Positions 47,405-56,598 of a stretch of 64,000 nt of DNA are shown here, one piece after another. The notes beneath the pieces are model-generated. The model was not told where the DNA came from and did not search any database. It was given only the letters and a program-made list of their open reading frames with translations. Positions within the stretch are counted from its first letter, which is position 1. Every line of letters begins with the position of its first letter. The translations under genes and the position numbers were made by a program. The stretch is from assembly GCF_001942625.1 (NCBI RefSeq), contig NZ_MLCL01000016.1, positions 1 to 64,000 of the forward strand. Direction: 5' to 3'. Source of the DNA: Mycobacterium syngnathidarum (GTDB taxonomy: Bacteria; Actinomycetota; Actinomycetes; Mycobacteriales; Mycobacteriaceae).

Positions 47405-48961
47405 TCAGCGTTCGTGCGCTTCCTCCAACACTGTGCGTCCGAGATCGGAATAGCGTTGCGGATTCCTGAATTTCAGGAACAGCGCCCACAACACACCACC
47501 GATTCCGGCGATGCCAACAACATACGGGATACAGGTGAAGATCCAGTCCGAAGCGGCTGAACCCGCAGCAAACGACGCGTTCTTGGCGAGCAGGTAGATC
47601 ACATAGAGCATGCCCGTGCCGCCCAGCAGTGGCGCCAGGAAGGTGGTGAACCAGTTCGCGGTCTCGGGATGGCGCTTCTGCACGTGGAAGTAGGAGATCA
47701 CCGAGAACGCCGCCAGGGCCTGCACGATCATGATGGCCGTGGTGCCCAGCAACGCCATCAGGCCGTAGAGACCGGTGTAGGGATCACGTCCGGTGATGTC
47801 GAAGAACATCACCACCACGGTCGCGAATCCGGTCTGCACGAATCCGGCGATGTGCGGTGATCCGTGCACCGGATGGGTCGCGCCGATGGTCTTGCGCATG
47901 CCCGGGATGACGTTCTCCCGACCGATGGCGTACAGGTAGCGTGCGGCGCAGTTGTGGAACGCCATACCGCAGGCGAACGAGCCCGTCATCAGCAGGATCT
48001 TGAACATGTCGACAGCCCACTGTCCCAGATGCTCGTGCACGGGCGTGAAGAAGATGTTGCCGGCCGTGGCCGAATCTTGCGCCAGCGCAATCGCATTCTG
48101 CGGACCGGTGCCGACGATCGCGAGCCACGAAACGATGACGTAGAACGCGCCGATACCGACGACCGAACAGATCACCGCAATCGGGATGATCTTCTTGGGG
48201 TTTCGCGACTCTTCGCCGTACATGGCGCTGGACTCGAAGCCGACCCAGGACCAGAACGCGAAGAACAGGCCGACACCGGCCGATCCGGCGACGGTGATCA
48301 TGCTTCCGTCGACGCCGGCGACCTCACCGGACAAACTCTGCAAACCGTTGAGCGGGTTGAGCGATCCCAGCGACCACCCCTGCGGGCCGCCACCGGTGAA
48401 CACCACTGACAGCGCCATCATGGCCAGCATGATGATCTCGGTGATCAGGAACACCCCGAGTACCTTGGCCGCCAGGTTGATGTCGAAATAGGTCAGCACG
48501 GCATTCACCGCCAGCATCACCACGGCGAAGAGGATCCAGGGCACGTCGATGTTGAAGAACGACTTGAACAGATCGTTGCCGAAGAACGAGAAGATGCCGA
48601 TCAGCGATGCCTCGAACACCATGTAGGCCAGTGCGGTGAGGAATCCCGCACCCAACCCGACGACGCGGCCCAGGCCGTGCGAGATGTAACCGTAGAACGC
48701 ACCGGTGGCGGTGATGTGCTTGCTCATCGCCGCATAACCGATGGCGAACAGGGTCAGCACGATGGTGGCGACGAAATATCCGGCGGGCGCATAGGCGCCG
48801 TTGCCGAAGCCGACCGCGATCGGCACGTTGCCGACCATGGCCGTGATGGGGGCGGCGGTGGCCACCGCCATGAACAGCACGCCGACCAGTCCCACGGCGT
48901 TGGGTTTGAGGCGTTGGATTGGGGCACCGGCCTGGGCCGGCGGATCGATGATCTCGCTCAT
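47405..48961 (-). CDS. APC-family amino acid/amine permease
   Basis: A 518-residue transporter with 12-14 hydrophobic segments. The first helix VGVLFMAVATAAPITAMVGNVPIAVGFGNG and the FWSWVGFESSAMYGEESRNPKKIIP motif match the APC group that carries amino acids or polyamines/ethanolamine. It is cotranscribed with the aminotransferase. The inverted repeat GACCActattTGGTC about 30 bases before its start probably regulates it. Confidence 0.87.
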   Translation of the reverse strand: MSEIIDPPAQAGAPIQRLKPNAVGLVGVLFMAVATAAPITAMVGNVPIAVGFGNGAYAPAGYFVATIVLTLFAIGYAAMSKHITATGAFYGYISHGLGRVVGLGAGFLTALAYMVFEASLIGIFSFFGNDLFKSFFNIDVPWILFAVVMLAVNAVLTYFDINLAAKVLGVFLITEIIMLAMMALSVVFTGGGPQGWSLGSLNPLNGLQSLSGEVAGVDGSMITVAGSAGVGLFFAFWSWVGFESSAMYGEESRNPKKIIPIAVICSVVGIGAFYVIVSWLAIVGTGPQNAIALAQDSATAGNIFFTPVHEHLGQWAVDMFKILLMTGSFACGMAFHNCAARYLYAIGRENVIPGMRKTIGATHPVHGSPHIAGFVQTGFATVVVMFFDITGRDPYTGLYGLMALLGTTAIMIVQALAAFSVISYFHVQKRHPETANWFTTFLAPLLGGTGMLYVIYLLAKNASFAAGSAASDWIFTCIPYVVGIAGIGGVLWALFLKFRNPQRYSDLGRTVLEEAHER

Positions 48962-48990
48962 TTCGGGTCCTAACTGAAGGACGGTTTTCG

Positions 48991-49005
48991 GACCACTATT
49001 TGGTC
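48991..49005. promoter_or_regulatory. Candidate GntR operator before the permease gene
   Basis: GACCA-CTATT-TGGTC is a perfect 5-bp inverted repeat located 30-44 bp upstream of the permease start at 48961 in the 245-bp gap shared with the divergent GntR gene. Confidence 0.45.
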
Positions 49006-49164
49006 TGATTGCCTGGGCGTCGACGACGACTTTGTGGTGCGACGCAGCACATTGTTATCCCGCCCAGGTCAATGGGCAACTCGAAAGTTCCTGGTAGTCA
49101 ACGCCTTTGTTGCGGCGATGTTTCGAACCTGGGAATCGTGCAACGGCCAGGTTAAGCAGTCGGT

Positions 49165-49199
49165 TTTGGTCTGCCCTGGACGCTCGATTTGGTTCAGAC
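49165..49199. promoter_or_regulatory. Second TTTGGTCTG element before the GntR gene
   Basis: TTTGGTCTG at 49165-49173 repeats exactly 9 bases found in the permease-side site (48999-49007), and ATTTGGTTCAGAC follows at 49187-49199, just before ATG 49207. This suggests autoregulation by the GntR protein. Confidence 0.4.
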
Positions 49200-49206
49200 T
49201 CGGGGC

Positions 49207-49968
49207 ATGCCCCAGACCCCTGGCGGCCCGGTCGCCGAGGACGTGCGTCGCCGCATCCTGTCCATGCTGGCCTTGGGCTCCTTGCGGCCCGGCTCGCGGC
49301 TGGGCACCGAGCGTGAGATGGCGGAGAGGTTTTCGGTGTCGCGGTCCACGCTGCGCAGTGCACTGTTGCCGTTGAGTCAGGCCGGCGTGCTGGAACGCCG
49401 GACCGGGCGCAACGGCGGCACGTTCGTCCGCGCCGACGTCGTGGAACGCAACGCTGCCGAGTTGGCCGGCCTGCCGGCCCGGCTACGCAGCAGTGGTCAC
49501 AGCAGCGCCACCCGGGTACTGGCCACCGACCGCAGGCCGGCCACCCAGGTTGAGGCGCATGCACTCGAAATCGCGGATGGGACAGAGATATTCACGATCC
49601 GGCGGGTGCGGTTCGCCGACGGTGTGCCGCTGTCGGTGGATCTGGCGTGCTTCGTGGCCGACCATGTGGAGGACCTGCTGGAACAACCGCTCGGCGGTTC
49701 GCTCTACGAGCTGGTGCGGGTGCGCTACGGGCTGACGCCGGCTGTCACCACCGAGACCATCGAAGTGGTCAGCGCCAGCCCCCGCGAAGCGCAGTGGCTC
49801 GACATCGCCCACCGCAAGCCGCTTCTGGCCATCACGCGGGTCACCCGCGACGACAGCGGACGGCCGTTCGAGTACGCCTACGACCTGTTCCGGGCCGACC
49901 GGGTCCGGCTCACCGCCACCAGCCACGGCAGGGTCGGGGCGGTGCGCCGGTCGGTCAGCAGCGCTTAA
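49207..49968 (+). CDS. GntR-family regulator with UTRA effector domain (HutC type)
   Basis: A 253-residue regulator from ATG 49207. The N-terminal GntR winged helix ([45 protein letters not shown], seen in two pieces) is followed by a UTRA ligand domain ([50 protein letters not shown]). It is divergent from the permease/aminotransferase operon and likely represses it until the amine or amino acid substrate binds. Its stop overlaps the convergent fgd gene by 4 bp. Confidence 0.9.
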   Translation: MPQTPGGPVAEDVRRRILSMLALGSLRPGSRLGTEREMAERFSVSRSTLRSALLPLSQAGVLERRTGRNGGTFVRADVVERNAAELAGLPARLRSSGHSSATRVLATDRRPATQVEAHALEIADGTEIFTIRRVRFADGVPLSVDLACFVADHVEDLLEQPLGGSLYELVRVRYGLTPAVTTETIEVVSASPREAQWLDIAHRKPLLAITRVTRDDSGRPFEYAYDLFRADRVRLTATSHGRVGAVRRSVSSA

Positions 49969-50975
49969 CCCAGCTTGCGCAGCCGGGGCTCCAGATCCTT
50001 CTTGAACAGGTCGAGGAACCGGCGCTGATCATGCCCGGGGGCGTGGAACACCAGGTGGTTCAGACCCCACTTCACGTACTGGCCGACCTTCTCGACCGCC
50101 TCGTCGGGATCGGATGCGACGATCCAGCGCTTGGCGACCTGCTCGATGGGCAGCGCGTCGGCGGCCTTCTCCATCTCGATCGGGTCGTCGATCGAGTGCT
50201 TCTGCTCGGCCGTCAGCGACAGCGGAGCCCAGAACCGGGTGTTCTCCAACGCCAGCTTCGGATCCGGGTCGTAGGAGATCTTGATCTCGATCATCCGGTC
50301 GATGTCGTCGGCGTTGCGGCCGGCCGCCTCCGCGCCCTCCTTCACGGCGGGGATGAGCTTGTCCTTGTACAGCTCTTCACCCTTGCCCGAGGTGCAGATG
50401 AAGCCGTCACCCGCGCGGCCCGCGTACTTGGCCACCACCGGCCCGCCGGCGGCGATGTAGACCGGCACGCCGCCGGTGGGCACGTCGTAGATCGAGGCGC
50501 CCTTGAGCCGGTAGTACTCGCCGTCGAAGTCCACACGGTCGCCGACCCACAGCTCGCGCATGAGCTTGACCGACTCCCGCAGCCGCGCGAAGCGCTCCTT
50601 GAACTCCGGCCATTCCCCGGCGTAGCCGGTGGCGATCTCGTTGAGCGCCTCACCGGTGCCCACCCCAAGGAAGATGCGATCCGGGTACAGGCACGCCATC
50701 GTCGCGAAAGCCTGCGCGATCACCGCCGGGTTGTACCGGAACGTCGGCGTGAGCACCGAGGTACCCAACACCAGCCGCTCGGTGCGCTCGCCCACCGCGG
50801 TCATCCAGGCCAGCGAGAAGGGCGCATGCCCACCCTCGTGCCGCCAGGGCTGGAAATGGTCGCTGACCGTCGCGCTGTCCATCCCGGCCGCCTCGGCCAG
50901 CACCGCCAGCTCGACAAGTTCCCGGGGCGCGAACTGCTCCGCCGATGCCTTATATCCCAGTTTCAGTTCAGCCAC
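49965..50975 (-). CDS. fgd: F420-dependent glucose-6-phosphate dehydrogenase
   Basis: A 336-residue F420 enzyme, the same length as M. tuberculosis FGD1. Catalytic residues H40, W44 (SDHFQPW) and E109 ([10 protein letters not shown]) are present, as are the F420 contacts in [12 protein letters not shown] and [19 protein letters not shown] strands. It oxidises glucose-6-phosphate and supplies reduced F420, which may be used by luciferase-like oxidoreductases such as those in the left island. GTG 50975 matches the family start; its upstream region contains a local repeat. Confidence 0.96.
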   Translation of the reverse strand: MAELKLGYKASAEQFAPRELVELAVLAEAAGMDSATVSDHFQPWRHEGGHAPFSLAWMTAVGERTERLVLGTSVLTPTFRYNPAVIAQAFATMACLYPDRIFLGVGTGEALNEIATGYAGEWPEFKERFARLRESVKLMRELWVGDRVDFDGEYYRLKGASIYDVPTGGVPVYIAAGGPVVAKYAGRAGDGFICTSGKGEELYKDKLIPAVKEGAEAAGRNADDIDRMIEIKISYDPDPKLALENTRFWAPLSLTAEQKHSIDDPIEMEKAADALPIEQVAKRWIVASDPDEAVEKVGQYVKWGLNHLVFHAPGHDQRRFLDLFKKDLEPRLRKLG

Positions 50976-51030
50976 GGGTTCGTTTCTACTCCCTGGGCGC
51001 GCCACGGGTGCGCCACGGGTGCGTTTCTAC
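50971..51030. repeat. Local direct repeats upstream of fgd
   Basis: GCCACGGGT occurs at 50971-50979 (the fgd start codon region), 51001-51009 and 51012-51020, and CGTTTCTAC follows the first and third copies. The two extra copies look like a small duplication of the fgd leader, at the edge of the segment that also carries tnpB. Confidence 0.5.
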
Positions 51031-51200
51031 CAACTAGCTCTGCGCAGCTCTACCAACCGACCTTGCGCACTTGGTGACGAAGGCCAAATGCACGACCAGA
51101 TTGCAGACGGCATGCCTTACCAGTGCGTACACACTTGTTAGGTTGCCAACGTAGGACGTCAACCAATGATCATGTCAGGGGTGCGGACGATACTGCCGCT

Positions 51201-52460
51201 GTGAGCGAGTTGATGGTGGTCAAGCGGTGCGTGAAGTACCCGCTGGCACCATCTGCGACACAGTCGGAGGTGTTGGCTCGCCAGGCTAGCGCTGCTCGAG
51301 CGTTGTGGAATCTCATCCACGCGCACCACACGTTCTACGAGGGGTCGAGACGGTGGCCGTCGTGGTCGGACTCGGATGCGGCGATCCGGCAGGCCCGCAA
51401 AGACATCGACTGGCTGGCAGTGCTGCCCGCCCAAGCCGCACAGCAAGTACTCAAGGCCTACAAGCACGCCTGGTTGAATTATTGGAACGGCACCCACGGT
51501 CGGCCTATGTGGAAAACGCGTCGGGCACGCCGCGCGGTCGATGTGCCCCAAGCTCGCGACCTCAATCTCACCCGGCTCAATCGCAAGTGGGCGACCGTGG
51601 CCATTCCGAAAGTCGGGACAGTCAAGGTCCGGTTGCACCGCGCCGTACCTGAGCGGGTCACCGGTGCACGGGTGGTGCGGGAGGCTAGTGGCTGGATGCT
51701 GGTGGTGCGTGGCGAAAACCGTGTGGCCAAACCCCGCCGACGACGCACCGCACGCGGCAGTGCAGGTATCGACCGCGGCGTGATCCACACCCTGGCATTG
51801 TCGGACGGGTCGTTCATCGACCAAGCCGCCACCCTGGCGTCGGGTGAGAAGAAGCGCCTGTACCGCCTTGAACGTCGAGCCGCGCGGCAGCGGGCAAGGG
51901 CGCTCCGCAGCCGCACAGCAAGCCGCAGACTGTTGCGGACATACGCCCAGATCGCAGGCCTGAAAGCCCGCCAGGCCCGACGCCGCTACGACTTCGCCCA
52001 CCAAGCCACCGCTGCACTGGTCGCCACCGGGGTGGCCACCCTGGTGGTGGAGGACCTGCGGGTGAAGGACATGACCCGCAGCGCTAAAGGCACCGTCGAG
52101 GATCCGGGGGTGAACGTCAAACAGAAGTCCGGGCTGAACCGGTCCATCCTCAATCAAGGGTGGACCCAGATCCTGACGCTGCTCACATACAAGGCCGATC
52201 AAGCAGGGGCACGGGTCATCCGGGTCCGGCCACACAGCACGTCGCAGACGTGCCACCGATGCGGGTCCACCGCAGAAGGGCAACGCGAAAACCAAGCGTT
52301 GTTCCGATGCGCAAACACAGCATGCGGGTGGACCGGCAACGCTGACACCAACGCCGCGATCGCGATCAAAAACCGGGGCCAGGAAGTGGCCTTGCAGGAC
52401 GTGGAGCCCAACGCCACCGGGCAGGCCGTGAAACGTCAAAACCCGAAAACCGCCGCCTAA
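51201..52460 (+). CDS. tnpB: TnpB, RNA-guided endonuclease of an IS200/IS605-type element (orphan)
   Basis: A 419-residue TnpB with all RuvC-like catalytic residues: D191 (AGIDRGV), E284 (VVEDLRVKDM) and D382 (NADTNAAIAIKNRG), and an intact zinc ribbon C351/C354/C370/C375. The N-terminal helix-turn-helix-like region and the W-rich LWNLIHAHHTFY are typical. GTG 51201 or ATG 51213 may start translation. No tnpA transposase is adjacent, so this is a tnpB-only element that would need help to move. It sits between fgd and the metallo-hydrolase gene that is its direct neighbour in M. tuberculosis, so it is an insertion into conserved DNA. Confidence 0.9.
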   Translation: MSELMVVKRCVKYPLAPSATQSEVLARQASAARALWNLIHAHHTFYEGSRRWPSWSDSDAAIRQARKDIDWLAVLPAQAAQQVLKAYKHAWLNYWNGTHGRPMWKTRRARRAVDVPQARDLNLTRLNRKWATVAIPKVGTVKVRLHRAVPERVTGARVVREASGWMLVVRGENRVAKPRRRRTARGSAGIDRGVIHTLALSDGSFIDQAATLASGEKKRLYRLERRAARQRARALRSRTASRRLLRTYAQIAGLKARQARRRYDFAHQATAALVATGVATLVVEDLRVKDMTRSAKGTVEDPGVNVKQKSGLNRSILNQGWTQILTLLTYKADQAGARVIRVRPHSTSQTCHRCGSTAEGQRENQALFRCANTACGWTGNADTNAAIAIKNRGQEVALQDVEPNATGQAVKRQNPKTAA

Positions 52461-52508
52461 CGACGGCGCCAATAGGGAACCGCCTCCTTCAGGACGGCGG
52501 AGACTTCA
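52461..52508 (+). ncRNA. Putative right end / omegaRNA scaffold of the tnpB element
   Basis: Directly after the tnpB stop, CCGCC (52480-52484) pairs with GGCGG (52496-52500), with TCCTTCAGGA in the loop region, followed by AGACTTCA. Hairpins of this CCTTCAGG type mark the right end of actinobacterial IS605-family tnpB elements and form the 3' scaffold of omegaRNA. If the element ends near 52508, the guide would begin with TTCCTATGCC. The boundary is inferred by resemblance only. Confidence 0.5.
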
Positions 52509-52530
52509 TTCCTATGCCTAAACTCGCGGC

Positions 52531-53271
52531 ATGGCAGCAGCCCTGACCGCGATCACCGAGCACGTGCACTTCGCACAAACCGACTTGGTCAACTGGACGT
52601 TGGTGACCGACGGGAAGCGGGTCATGCTGATCGACGCCGGGTTCCCGGGACAGCGCGAGGACGTCGTCGGCTCGGTCCGCCAACTCGGGTTCGGCATCGA
52701 CGACATTGCCGCCGTCCTGCTGACCCACGCCCACATCGACCATTTCGGGACTGCCATCTGGCTGGCGAAAACCCATGGCACACCGGTCTTTTGCCATACC
52801 GCCGAACTCGGACACACCAAGCGTGAATACCTCGAGCAGGCCGCGCCCGCCGATGTGGTGCGCAACATCTGGCAGCCGCGCTGGCTGAAGTGGGCAGCCA
52901 CCATCACGGTCAAGGGCGGGATGAACCACGACGGCATCCCCACCGCCCGGTCGCTGACCGCCGAGATCGCCGCGGGGCTGCCCGGCGCGCCCACAGCTGT
53001 GCCCACCCCCGGGCACACCGGCGGGCACTGCTCCTTCATCGTGGACGGGGTTCTGGTCAGCGGCGACGCCCTGGTCACCGGGCATCCGCTCCTGCCGCAG
53101 GCCGGTCCGACCCTGCTACCGGCCCTGTTCAACCACGACGAGGCGGGCTGCCTGTCCAGTTTGAAGACGCTGGCCGCGGTCGAGGCCGATGTGATGCTGC
53201 CCGGGCATGGTCCGGTATGGCGTGGATCCATCGCCGACGCTGCCGCTGCCGCGGCCGACCGGCACGCCTAG
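52531..53271 (+). CDS. Metallo-beta-lactamase-fold hydrolase (Rv0406c-type)
   Basis: A 246-residue MBL-fold protein with complete metal motifs: THAHIDH near residue 65, PTPGHTGGH near 150, SGDALV near 173 and a final LPGHGPVW. Residues and size fit the glyoxalase II-like group, and M. tuberculosis keeps such a gene (Rv0406c) next to fgd. Substrate unknown. It lies 22 bp downstream of the tnpB right end, which may now provide part of its 5' leader. Confidence 0.85.
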   Translation: MAAALTAITEHVHFAQTDLVNWTLVTDGKRVMLIDAGFPGQREDVVGSVRQLGFGIDDIAAVLLTHAHIDHFGTAIWLAKTHGTPVFCHTAELGHTKREYLEQAAPADVVRNIWQPRWLKWAATITVKGGMNHDGIPTARSLTAEIAAGLPGAPTAVPTPGHTGGHCSFIVDGVLVSGDALVTGHPLLPQAGPTLLPALFNHDEAGCLSSLKTLAAVEADVMLPGHGPVWRGSIADAAAAAADRHA

Positions 53272-53591
53272 TGCTGCAAGATGCGGTACCCCAGTAGGAA
53301 GAACCCGGTCAGGCACAGGCCGCAGGCGAGCACGATCGTCGGCATCAGGACCATCTGATCGAGTTCGTCGGGGTCGAACACCTCGTCGTCGTACACCGAG
53401 CCAAACAGCACCCGGGCAAACTTGGTCCGGCGGAACGCGTGCATCCGCCGCCGTGATTCCGCCGAGTCCGCTCGCCGACCGATGAAGAGCCGCAAAGCCA
53501 CCCCGGTCGCAAACACCACCGCAGCCGCTGCCAGCAGCAGCGATCCCACGATTACCTGGAGACTCGGCAAATACCCCCCTAGCGGTGACAA
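53268..53591 (-). CDS. Small two-helix membrane protein
   Basis: A 107-residue protein with two hydrophobic segments (about 13-36 and 82-103) flanking a charged cytoplasmic loop with ADSAESRRRMHAFRRTKF and DDEVFDPDELDQ. I do not recognise a family. TTG 53591 is the longest start and an internal GTG at 53549 is possible. It overlaps the 3' end of the metallo-hydrolase by 4 bp in convergent orientation. Confidence 0.6.
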   Translation of the reverse strand: MSPLGGYLPSLQVIVGSLLLAAAAVVFATGVALRLFIGRRADSAESRRRMHAFRRTKFARVLFGSVYDDEVFDPDELDQMVLMPTIVLACGLCLTGFFLLGYRILQH

Positions 53592-53614
53592 CAGCTTCGG
53601 GGCCAGCCTAGCCG

Positions 53615-54157
53615 CTATTGACCCGACCGCTCGGCAATGAGCTGGCCGTGACCGGCACGGACAGGGGACTCCTTCGAAAGCTGCTTCTCGAAGGCGATCG
53701 GGAAGACCGCCCCCTCCCCCTCGGGCGGCAGCGGGGCGGTCAGCCGCGTGTAGCCCGCCGAGTCATAGAGCGCCTCGGCCTCCGGCTGCAGATGCCCGGT
53801 CGTCAGATAGATCCTGCGGTACCCGCGTGCCGCGATCTCGCCTTCGAGGTGCGCCAGCAGCATTCTGGCGTACCCCCGCTTCCGATACCGGCTGTCGGTC
53901 CAGATGCGTTTGAGTTCGGCGGTATCGGCGTCGAATCGGGTGAAGGCACCACCGGTGACCGGCACGCCGGCGAGCACACCGATGTACATCCCGCCGGACG
54001 GCGGGGCGAACTCGTCGGCGGTTTTTCCCCGCAACCAGCCCATCATCAGCTCGGGGGTACCGCCGTAGCGCCCCGAGTACTCCACTGACAACTCCGCCAG
54101 CAACGGCTCGGCCAACGGATCGTCCAGGCCGACCGCAACGAATCGCACACCGCTCAC
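53615..54157 (-). CDS. GNAT-family N-acetyltransferase
   Basis: A 180-residue acetyltransferase. The acetyl-CoA pyrophosphate loop RYRKRGYARMLLAHLE (Q/RxxGxG/A type) is near residue 108, preceded by the strand AELKRIWTD and followed by IYLTTGHLQPEAEALYDSAGY. GTG 54157 is well supported by AGGAGG seven bases upstream. It follows the methyltransferase on the same strand after 11 bp. Acceptor unknown. Confidence 0.85.
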   Translation of the reverse strand: MSGVRFVAVGLDDPLAEPLLAELSVEYSGRYGGTPELMMGWLRGKTADEFAPPSGGMYIGVLAGVPVTGGAFTRFDADTAELKRIWTDSRYRKRGYARMLLAHLEGEIAARGYRRIYLTTGHLQPEAEALYDSAGYTRLTAPLPPEGEGAVFPIAFEKQLSKESPVRAGHGQLIAERSGQ

Positions 54158-54168
54158 GCCCGAACCTC

Positions 54169-55248
54169 CTACTTCCTGGCGAGGTAGTAGTAGTTCGCCG
54201 GGTCCTGTTCGATCTCGGCAACTTCCACGTCGCCGAATCCGGCGTCGTTCAGCATCGACACGGCCAACTGCCTGCCCCACATCGTGCCCAGGCCGGCGCC
54301 TTCCAATCCGAGTGAGACCGACATGCAGTGCATCAGCGAAACGGTGTAGCGATAGGTGCTCATCGCTACGCCGATGTTGTCTTCCAGCCGGCTCGACGCC
54401 TTCACATCGGCCATGAGCAGGACGCCACCCGGCCGCAGCGCGCGATAGATGTTCTCCAGCACCCGGGCGGGCTGCGCCTGGTCATGGATGGCGTCGAATG
54501 CGGTGATGAGGTCGTAGGCTCCGGCCTGATCCAGGGCCGCCAGGTCGGCGGCGACGAATGAGGCGTTGGTCAAGCCGCGTTGCGACGCGCGGGCGGACCC
54601 GGTGGCGGTCGCCTCCACGGAGAAGTCGATACCGGTGAAGCGACTGTCCGGATAGGCCTGCGCCATCAGGCCGATGGCATACCCACTGCCACAACCGAAG
54701 TCGGCGACGTCGATACCGCATTCCAAACGTCGGGGTAGGTCAGGGACCAGAGGTAGCACGGCACTGATCAATGCCGCGTCGAACACCTCGCCGCTGCGCT
54801 CGGCCATGATCGTGTGGAAGCGCGGATAGTGGTCGTAGCTCAGCCCGCCGCCGTCGCGGAAACAGCCGAGGATCTCCTGTTCGACCTCGCACATCAGCGG
54901 GACGTACTGGGCCAGGCGGGCCAGATTGTTCAGGCCGCCGCCCCGGGTCAGCACCTCGGCGCGGTGGGCGGGCAACCGGTACGTGCAGGACTTCGCGTCG
55001 TAGTCGACCACCCGGGCGGCGGCGACTCCGCCGAGCCATTCACGTACATAGCGCTCGTCGAGACCGGCCGCCTCGGCGATCTGGGAGCTGGTTGCCGACG
55101 GCAGCTTCGCCATCGTGTCGAACAGGCCGGCCTGGTGGCCGAGACTCAGCAGAAGCGTCAGCCCTGAGCTGTCGATCGCCGAGGTGATCCGCTCGGAGAA
55201 ATCGTCGACTGTCTCGGTAACTACCTGCTGATCGGTGGCGTTCGTCAT
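54169..55248 (-). CDS. SAM-dependent methyltransferase with N-terminal winged helix
   Basis: A 359-residue protein of the Rv2258c-like group: an N-terminal winged-helix dimerisation part ([48 protein letters not shown]), then a Rossmann methyltransferase domain with motif [18 protein letters not shown] near residue 182 and [12 protein letters not shown]. Such enzymes methylate small molecules. ATG 55248 begins [10 protein letters not shown]. It shares a promoter gap and an 18-bp palindrome with the divergent SDR gene. Confidence 0.85.
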   Translation of the reverse strand: MTNATDQQVVTETVDDFSERITSAIDSSGLTLLLSLGHQAGLFDTMAKLPSATSSQIAEAAGLDERYVREWLGGVAAARVVDYDAKSCTYRLPAHRAEVLTRGGGLNNLARLAQYVPLMCEVEQEILGCFRDGGGLSYDHYPRFHTIMAERSGEVFDAALISAVLPLVPDLPRRLECGIDVADFGCGSGYAIGLMAQAYPDSRFTGIDFSVEATATGSARASQRGLTNASFVAADLAALDQAGAYDLITAFDAIHDQAQPARVLENIYRALRPGGVLLMADVKASSRLEDNIGVAMSTYRYTVSLMHCMSVSLGLEGAGLGTMWGRQLAVSMLNDAGFGDVEVAEIEQDPANYYYLARK

Positions 55249-55295
55249 CACGCCCGCCCAGAGTACGCCACCACCTCCACCCCCTTCCGCCCCAA

Positions 55296-55313
55296 ACTTG
55301 ACACGTGTAAAGT
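55296..55313. promoter_or_regulatory. 18-bp near-perfect palindrome, TetR-type operator candidate
   Basis: ACTTGACACGTGTAAAGT is symmetric except for one base pair, with core ACACGTGT (55301-55308). It is centred in the 73-bp gap between the divergent methyltransferase and SDR genes and ends 8 bp before the SDR start. TTGACA within it could also act as a -35 hexamer, so binding would block transcription. Confidence 0.55.
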
Positions 55314-55321
55314 TCGCCGCC

Positions 55322-56185
55322 ATGGACAACATCAGGGGCAAGACCATCGCGATCACCGGCGCCGCCCGCGGCATCGGTTACGCCACCGCCAAGGCGCTGC
55401 TGGCCCACGGTGCCCGCGTCGTCATCGGCGACCGTGACGTCGCCCTTCAGGAGTCAGCCGTCGTCGACCTGAGCAAGCTCGGCCAGGTCTCGGGCTACCC
55501 GCTCGACGTCACCGACCGCGAATCGTTCGCCACCTTCCTCGACAAGGCGCGCACCGACGGCGGCGGCCACATCGACGTACTGATCAACAACGCCGGCGTG
55601 ATGCCCGTCGGACCGTTCCTGGAACAGAGCGAACAGTCGATCCGGTCCAACATCGAGGTCAACGTGTACGGCGTGCTCACCGGCTGCCAGCTGGCGCTGC
55701 CGGACATGGTCAAGCGTCGCCGCGGCCATGTCATCAACATCGCCTCTCTGTCGGGCTTGATCCCGCTGCCGGGCCAGGTGGTCTATGTCGGCTCCAAGTA
55801 CGCGGTGGTCGGGCTGTCCACCGCACTGGCCGACGAGATGGCCCCGCACGGGGTCAACGTGTCGGTGATCATGCCGCCGTTCACCAACACCGACCTGATC
55901 TCGGGCACCAAGTCCGGAGGGGCGATCAAGCCGGTCGAGCCCGAAGAAATCGCAGCAGCCATCGTCAAAACCTTGAACAAGCCCAAGACCCACGTGTCGG
56001 TCCCGCCGCCGCTGCGCTTCACCGCACAGGCCGCGCAGATGCTGCCGCCCAAGGGCCGTCGCTGGATGAACAAGAAGCTGGGCCTGGACAACGTGTTCCT
56101 GGAGTTCGACGCCGCCAAGCGCAAGAGCTACGAGGACCGGGCCCAGGCCGCCCAGGGTGTCATCGACTCCGACGGGAAGAGCTAG
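55322..56185 (+). CDS. Short-chain dehydrogenase/reductase (SDR)
   Basis: A 287-residue [22 protein letters not shown] near residue 11, [13 protein letters not shown], catalytic Ser in [13 protein letters not shown] and [11 protein letters not shown]. The C-terminal tail ([19 protein letters not shown]) is longer than the core fold and resembles mycobacterial SDRs thought to act on lipophilic or membrane-bound substrates. ATG 55322 follows the palindrome by 8 bp, so the leader is very short. Substrate unknown. Confidence 0.87.
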   Translation: MDNIRGKTIAITGAARGIGYATAKALLAHGARVVIGDRDVALQESAVVDLSKLGQVSGYPLDVTDRESFATFLDKARTDGGGHIDVLINNAGVMPVGPFLEQSEQSIRSNIEVNVYGVLTGCQLALPDMVKRRRGHVINIASLSGLIPLPGQVVYVGSKYAVVGLSTALADEMAPHGVNVSVIMPPFTNTDLISGTKSGGAIKPVEPEEIAAAIVKTLNKPKTHVSVPPPLRFTAQAAQMLPPKGRRWMNKKLGLDNVFLEFDAAKRKSYEDRAQAAQGVIDSDGKS

Positions 56186-56595
56186 CCGAACTCCGGCAGC
56201 GGCTGACCGGCGCGATAGCCCTCGATGACGTCGAGGGCTCCGTCGATCAGTTCGTCATGGGTGAACTCGTAGCGCTCGACGCTTCCGACGAACACCACCC
56301 GCACGATCTCGCCGTCCTCGGCGGCATCCAGCCACAGTGAGGTCACCGGCAGGCCGTCCTCCACGTGGGCTCCGGACGGTTCGTAGAACCACACCGCGTA
56401 ATCGTCGTTCGACTGTTCCTCGTCGAACTCCCAGCCGCGCTGGGTGATTCGCTCATCGAACTCGGCCAGGTCGGCGACGACCGCATCGGGGATGTCGGCC
56501 AGCTGGTCGACGGACTCCGCCGAGACCCGATTCACGTTCCGGACGGCCTGCCGCTTGCGGCGGCGGGCCTTCTTGGCGTCAGATCCCCGGGACAC
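56182..56595 (-). CDS. Conserved hypothetical protein
   Basis: A 137-residue soluble acidic protein with a very basic first 20 residues (KKARRRKRQAVRN), no membrane segment and two beta-rich stretches (DDYAVWFYEPSGAHV; IVRVVFVGSVERYEF). I do not recognise a domain. It directly follows, without its own clear promoter, metZ on the same strand boundary (metZ stop region is 4 bp away, with this gene upstream in transcription), so it may be cotranscribed with metZ-side genes or be the operon leader. Confidence 0.6.
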   Translation of the reverse strand: MSRGSDAKKARRRKRQAVRNVNRVSAESVDQLADIPDAVVADLAEFDERITQRGWEFDEEQSNDDYAVWFYEPSGAHVEDGLPVTSLWLDAAEDGEIVRVVFVGSVERYEFTHDELIDGALDVIEGYRAGQPLPEFG

Positions 56596-56598
56596 GCG

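Noticed and set aside
51006..51200. A tnpA or serine resolvase gene before tnpB
   Set aside because: No open frame with HUH or resolvase motifs is present in this 195-bp stretch.
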